From Talpa occidentalis (Eukaryota; Chordata; Mammalia; Eulipotyphla; Talpidae), in assembly GCF_014898055.3 (NCBI RefSeq), contig NW_023603184.1, positions 28,312,808 to 28,376,807 on the forward strand: a stretch of 64,000 nucleotides of DNA, in the 5' to 3' direction. Shown here piece by piece: positions 58,801 through 64,000 of this stretch (position 1 is the stretch's first letter; each line of letters starts with the position of its first letter). The notes under the pieces were generated by a model that saw nothing but the letters and a program-made list of their open reading frames with translations, made no database searches and had not been told where the DNA came from. Position numbers and translations under genes: made by a program.

Positions 58801-60829
58801 GCAGGGACAGATTATACATGTAAATATTTTGTCCCATAGGCAGATTTTGTTTCCTGGTTTTTGGTTTGAAAAATGAGGTGACAGTTCTGAAAAAGCACTA
58901 CTGATACATGTGTAGGTACAGATTGCTTGGGAAAAATGTTTTTCATAAGCGGTTCAGTGGTTTGGGAACAACTCTTTTGAATGCTGTGATGCTGAGATGT
59001 AAACTAAGTTTTATGTTCTTGATTTATCTTCGAGTGTAACAAGAATTTCAATGTTGAGAATGACCAGACTTGACAGGCCTAGACGTCTGTTCTCTATATT
59101 GAAGTGAGAAGAGGCCAAACACATCCCCAAACATGGTTTCCTCCAATTTGGTTATTTCTAAAGCATTGTCTGAATAGTGTGTAGTTGGTAGTAAATCATG
59201 AAGTCCTGGCTTGGAAAGTCCATTTCTAGACTTCCCTGTCAGCTGTTCCCTACAGTATTCCTGATATGGGCCTCTGCACATCTCAAAACTTCTGAAGCTC
59301 ATGACTTATTAGGAGAGCTCACCTGCCCCTTTGCCAGCTCTTTAGAAAACTTTACTGACTGTGGAAGTACAGAGTTGGTCTCTCTGTTGACCAGCCTTTT
59401 CATAGACGAGTGACATTAACCTTTTCCCAGTGAAGTAGCCTCTTTCCTGGAGTTGTCTCCTTTATCCACTCAAACATACTCTTCTACCTGCTGATCCTCA
59501 TAGAAATGACTGGATCTTCAGTGTCAGAGAAAACAGCACTGCAGAAAACAGCAGGTGAACTTGGCATTTTGAAAATAACTTAGTGAAGAGACAATTTATG
59601 GTGGTGTGGGTAGGGCTAAGGGAAACCCAGAAGGGAATAGTGAGGCACGTAGGGACTAGCAACAGACAGGAACTGTAACTGTAGAGGATGCGGCCACTGT
59701 CAGAAATGTGGAGCTGAAACAGACTGTAGCACCAGAGACTGCATGCGCTCTCTCTGCCCATCTCTTGCTTGTGCTTCTCATCGACTGGACTCAGGGCGAA
59801 GTCGCCAGGCTAGGGGGATCTGGGTGCTGCAATATGTAGGGGTCAGCTCCCTTAGGGCACAAGCAGTACAGAGACTAGGTCATGGTGGCGAGTGGGGAGA
59901 AGTGGAGAATAACTAACAGAGCTTAGTAACAGTCCATTTTAGCCAAACCAGGTTAGAACGGGGCTATGACTGCCTTTGTTCAAACATAGACCTCATGTTT
60001 TATTAATGCAGCTGAAGCTGCTTTTCCTTTGTGTGCCAGCTTCATCACACTGTCATCTCTCATTGAACCCACTATCAGCTTACTCAAAGACACTTTATGT
60101 TTGTTGCCTCGAATACACCCCTTCTCTATCTCAGATTTACTCAATTGGGTTTTTGAAACCAAGTATGGGATCGTATTTTTATCCTTGCTAGACTTAATTG
60201 TTCAGTCCTAATTTTATCACTCAGTCTGTTAACTACAGGGGATGTAAAAGGGTGAAGGAAGAACACGTGCTGCTTCTAAGGGAGTTGTCCTCATCAGCTC
60301 CAGCTGCGTGGGGTGGCTGCAGAAGCCCAGTGAAAGAAGGTAGAGGCTTGGTCTGAGATGACCTGTTCTTGGTGAGCTGCTGTGTCTTGGGGATGCAGGC
60401 TTCACCTGTCAGGGGCCCACTGCCCATCACTTCACTAACAAGGGTAGGTCTTGCTCTGGATCCTGCATAAACTTGCAGCTCTGTGCTTTGCAGAAACTCC
60501 TTTTACTTTCCCGCTAGTGTTCTAGACCCTCCCATTCTTTTTGATTCCTCAGGATCACGGATGTTGGTCTGTCCACAACTCCTCTCAGTGCTTCAGTGTA
60601 AAATTCTGATGACAAAGCTTCCCATCCATTCATTCATTACCTCCTGTCCTTCTGCAGGGCACGAAGATTGGAAAGGCACAATGCATGTTGGGGTATTTAG
60701 GTTGATGATTTTGTGTAAAAATGTCTTTCTAACAATACTTATTGCATACATCATAGAATCAATCTAAGTTTCATAGAAACACACTAATCATCACACCTGT
60801 GTTTTCATAAGAAAAAGAAGCATTAGAGA

Positions 60830-61075
60830 GGCAAGAGAGGATAGAGGTTGACAGTATGCTTTTAAGGACCAGACACATTTGGGTTTGATTTCAGGTTTGG
60901 CCCCTTATTACTGTTGTGACTTAGGACAAGTTTCCTCATCCTTCAACGTCTCTGGTTTTTCATTGGCAAAATGGGAATAAAAACTACTTCCTTACAAGGA
61001 AGGTTGGGCAGCGTAAAGGACATAAAGTATTTGATACACTTGGCACAAATAATGGTAGCTATTAACATTTGCAGC
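60830..61075 (+). repeat. MIR
   Basis: agaggttgacagtatgcttt, cagacacatttgggtttgat, ttaggacaagtttcctcatc, ggcaaaatgggaataaaaac, and ttggcacaaataatggtagc: near full-length MIR. Confidence 0.85.
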
Positions 61076-61775
61076 TTCATTTTAGATCGTCTTTAAAATT
61101 TGAAAGAACCTTTTCATTATGGACTGCAGAAGATTCTACAGGTTCTGTAAAGAGCCTAAAATCTTATAATTTCATGGAGACCCACTTGACCCTTTTGGAA
61201 ATGAGGGGTCTTTGTTAGTTAGATGCACTTACTTCCAATACTTCATCATTTGAAAGTATATGGGCTCATTCTCATATGTGAGAGGTAAGTGACTTATTTT
61301 TCTATGTGGATCACTTTCGTGCTTCTATTCCTCATGCACACAGTACACACCCTCCCTGAGGTTCTGAGACCAGCCTGCCGGAGCCTGCTTGCCAAAGAGC
61401 CACTTTCCATCCTTGTCCCTGGAGAACTGTCCTCACACCTGCCCATTCCAGGGACACCATCTTGAATTGTCCATGGAAGTCACCCCAAACTAGGTCAGCA
61501 GCAGTGGTCATCCCTATCATTTACCCCTTTAAGTTACTACACTTCACAGTTTCATATTTTGTCCAGGTCTAAAGCGTCCAATGAGGGTTTTCACATAATT
61601 CTGACAGTAGTACTAATCCTTTTCCCCTTGGTTTTCATTGGCTGTCGAGGTTGGAAATCTCCAACACCGCACTGCTGAGCAGTCCTTTCTTCCTTATCAA
61701 CTGGTATTCCCATTTTCCAAAGGGTTTCCTTTAAAACTTCATCACACAAGCTCTTCCCTGGCCTTGAGATAAAAC

Positions 61776-61925
61776 ATTGCAGCAGACCTCTCCTGTCTCT
61801 CCCACTGCTCCCTTTAGCAGTGTAGTTCAATTAATTCACCTGTTCTGCTCCCTGTTCTCTCTGGTGAATCCTCTCACCCCCTGCACCTGTGGCCTACACC
61901 CAAGTTCTACACACACACACACCCC
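61776..61925 (+). repeat. tRNA-derived SINE, older subfamily, 5'-truncated (copy 15)
   Basis: Sense 3' half only: agacctctcctgtctctccc, cagtgtagttcaattaattc, ctctggtgaatcctctcacc, then an (AC)n run in place of the normal AATAAATCTTT tail. It lacks the Pol III boxes. The most diverged copy here. Confidence 0.85.
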
Positions 61926-62587
61926 TCCCCCCATCCAGCACATGTTGCCCAGCTGTTCAAATGCTGAGTGTTCCTCTTTGGTATGATTTGATTATTTTTT
62001 GGATATAGGAATGCTTAACAAAAAATGCATAGAAATTAATGTAGTAACATCCCCAGACCTAAAAAAAAATTAGCCCACAAGATCATGTCAATTAGGCGCA
62101 TCCTACTTTCCAGCAGCAGGGAAAACCTGTACCAAGCATGAGCTTGTTCAGATTCTCTTCATTCCTACCCACATCCACGCCTTTCCTCTTAAGCTCCTTT
62201 TCTGTCCACTTGCCAAGGAGGTCCCTTCTATCCTTTCCTCAGAAAGCTATTCATTTCTGCCTCCTCTCAGACTTGGCATCGCCATCTATCCTTTCTCCAT
62301 ACCCCTAGTCTTTTTCATACTGCTCTGTCCTTCTAATAGTTTGTGAACATGCTTGAGTCTTTTCCATTTGCAAAAAATTTGATGCTGGTTTCCTCTTAAT
62401 TTACTCACCAGAGGTCTTCACAGAATTGTCTTATCTCCCAGTCATCTAATTCACTATACCCATTCATTTGTTGAGTGCCTATAAAGCACCAGACATTATA
62501 CTAGGTGATAGGGATATGGCAGGGGAGAAAAACAGACACAAGTCCCTGCCTTCCTAGAACTTACATTCTAATAGGGGAGACATTCTT

Positions 62588-62859
62588 TTTTTATTTATTT
62601 TTTTAAAGATTTATTTATACAAGAACCCGGGTACAGGCCAGAGGCACAGGAGGGTGAGAGGATTCACCAGAGACAGAGCGGGGAGCAGAACAGGCAGACT
62701 GACGAAATACACTGCTGAGGGGAGCAGCAGGTGAGACAGGAGAGGTCTGCCGCTTCATGTGGGACCCTCGGCGGCCGGCCAGGATCGAACCGGCACTGTA
62801 GAGGCTGCGGACAGCTTCACAGCACAGTGCTCTACCACCTGCGCCACCAGGAGAGGCCC
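62588..62859 (-). repeat. tRNA-derived SINE, older subfamily (copy 16)
   Basis: Antisense copy; tail tttttttaaagatttattta, body gaacccgggtacaggccag, box-A end gcgccaccaggagaggcc. Target-site duplication aggggagacattctt at about 62573-62587 and 62860-62874. Confidence 0.95.
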
Positions 62860-63289
62860 AGGGGAGACATTCTTCACAAAAATTATTGGTAAATTATGTC
62901 TGTTTTGTTAGAGTAGTGTTATAGAGTGAAGTGAAGCAGGAAACAGAGTTTTGTAAGATGAGGATGGTTGGCAACTACCAGATTGCTAGTGAAAACCTCA
63001 CTGAGAAGGGTACATCTGAGGGAAGACCTGAAGGAAGAGAGGGAGGCAGCCATATGTATATCCTAAAGAAGAACAAGGCAGGCTGAGAGAAATGGGAAAT
63101 TCAGAGTCCCTGGAGCCACAGTGAGCCAGCAAGAAGGTTACTTGCTGGAGCAGAGGGTGAGCACAATTGTGGCAGTTAGTAAGGTCCCAGGGTAATTAGA
63201 GTTTGGGCAGGTTGCATAGGGCACTGGAGGCCATTGTCAGATGAGTTTTCACTGAGATGGAACTGTTTGAAGGGTTTTGCAAAGAGAAA

Positions 63290-63485
63290 TACAGGTTTCT
63301 CCAGTTATCCAGGTTTCACCCCATTGGTATAATCTGGTAGGTTATTTTTATGGTCTGAAATGTTCAACATTTCCCCATATAAATTAATGGTAATAGCATT
63401 CCAAGGCCTCCCAAATAACTGACCAAACCATACCAAATAGGAACAATCACCTTTGGGATAGTGGGGGAAACCTGTAATTTGTTTT
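63290..63485 (+). mobile_element. Second copy of the 10.8-11.3 kb ancient repeat
   Basis: taatctggtaggttattttt atggtctgaaatgttc, ccatataaattaatggtaat, and gatagtgggggaaacctg line up with 11131-11290 in the same order and orientation. It is nested in a larger old repeat. Confidence 0.55.
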
Positions 63486-63810
63486 AACAGGATCACTCTG
63501 GTGATATTAAAAGGCTGAGGGGGCAGGGTGGAAACAAGGAGATGAGTTAATGATCCAGGTGAGACGAGGTGGTGCTCTGGAGCTGAGTGGTAGCAGTAGA
63601 GGGATTGAGCATTGACTTCTGGATATAGTTTGAGGATAGCGCAGACAGGACTTACAGAAGAATTAGATGGGCAATGAGAGTGGAATTAAGATGACTTTAA
63701 GGTTTGGGGATTGAACTGAGAAGATGTTAACTGAGATGTAGAATTCTGCAGGAAGAGCTGGTCTGGGGGGAAAGTATAGGAGTTGAGTTTTGGACCTGTT
63801 CAGTTAGAGG

Positions 63811-63860
63811 TGGACTTCTTAGTGGTGATGTTGGACTTGGACTTCTTAGTGGTGATGTTG
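63811..63860 (+). repeat. Tandem duplication, period 27 bp
   Basis: tggacttcttagtggtgatg-t at 63811 recurs exactly at 63838, with the spacer tggact between. Confidence 0.9.
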
Positions 63861-64000
63861 AGTTCACAGTTGGTTCTAGGGGAGGGTGTGGGAGGCATTG
63901 GCCTGTGGTTATATTTGAAGCCATGAAACTGACTGGCATCATCAAGGCAAGGAGCATGGATAGATGCAGAGGAGGCCCAAGGGCTAAACCCAGGAGTCTT

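Larger units (their letters stand above)
62450..63960 (+). mobile_element. Ancient interspersed repeat, interrupted by a SINE and a second old repeat
   Basis: The order ttgttgagtgcctataaagc, cagacacaagtccctgcctt, aacttacattctaatagggg, then ggaagacctgaaggaagaga, ggcaggctgagagaaatggg, ggatcactctggtgatatta and gttgagttttggacctgttc matches a long, very common old mammalian repeat that I cannot name with confidence. SINE copy 16 sits in the first part, and a copy of the 10.8-11.3 kb repeat at 63290-63485. Confidence 0.6.
58119..64000 (+). other. PARVA: PARVA intron 1 (5' part)
   Basis: Begins gtgagtgcg and continues beyond the window. The first 340 bp are extremely GC-rich with alternating GC/CG runs (58190-58245), still part of the CpG island. 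The remainder is single-copy-looking DNA (58.5-60.8 kb), a MIR at 60.83-61.07 kb, SINE copies 15 and 16, and an ancient repeat from 62.45 kb on. No second exon was found; human PARVA intron 1 is long. Confidence 0.88.

Noticed and set aside
58779..58810. Poly-T followed by GCAG as a possible PARVA exon 2 acceptor
   Set aside because: The following sequence is not open in the needed phase and does not match the expected alpha-parvin residues after KAKE.
1..64000. Search for CRISPR arrays, prophage, operons or intact endogenous retrovirus
   Set aside because: No regularly spaced repeats, no microbial gene organisation, and only solo, decayed LTR pieces with no internal coding region. The window is ordinary vertebrate genomic DNA.

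Overview
This is mammalian nuclear DNA with no bacterial, phage or plasmid content. It carries split genes with GT-AG introns, CpG-island promoter sequence, and about half of the non-coding DNA is interspersed repeats. Sixteen copies of one tRNA-derived, T+ class SINE (A box, B box, AATAAA plus TCTTT tail) occur throughout. No Alu, B1/B2, or bovine- or carnivore-type SINE is recognisable. This points to a placental mammal outside primates and rodents, probably a laurasiatherian. A rhinolophoid bat is my best guess from the SINE, but I could not run a repeat library to confirm it.

The window matches the junction known on human 11p15 between MICAL2 (its 3' part formerly annotated as MICALCL / Ebitein-1) and PARVA. 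Both genes are on the + strand. The last seven coding exons of MICAL2/MICALCL lie at 1221-2544, 12884-12990, 16506-16598, 19712-19805, 35849-35948, 40134-40207 and 43594-43778. Their splice phases fit exactly and give 1977 nt, or 658 codons plus a stop. The first exon encodes a long disordered Ser/Pro-rich segment. The other six encode the C-terminal coiled-coil Rab-binding (bMERB, DUF3585) domain. After a 14.2-kb interval, PARVA (alpha-parvin) begins in a CpG island with its first coding exon at 57983-58118. The rest of the window is PARVA intron 1.

Repeat layout: 4.7-10.2 kb is a stack of old minus-strand LINE-1 with one younger L1 and two SINEs inserted. 25.4-30.0 kb is a decayed plus-strand LINE-1. 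54.2-54.7 kb is a recent 5'-truncated L1 with a clear target-site duplication. Solo MLT1-type LTR pieces, MER5A and Tigger-type DNA transposon remnants, many MIRs and a few microsatellites fill the introns. Several repeat-free, homeodomain-motif-rich blocks (about 12.2-12.7, 22.1-22.9, 44.1-44.5 and 46.65-47.2 kb) look like conserved regulatory elements.

The two genes do not form an operon, but both products act in actin and membrane dynamics. MICAL proteins link actin oxidation to Rab-positive membranes, and alpha-parvin links integrin-ILK adhesions to F-actin. I found no evidence of an undescribed biological system. The best leads are an in-frame upstream start in PARVA, a NAGNAG acceptor beside a weak donor in the bMERB-coding part of MICAL2, a SINE lineage with a novel 3' tail, and candidate enhancers.
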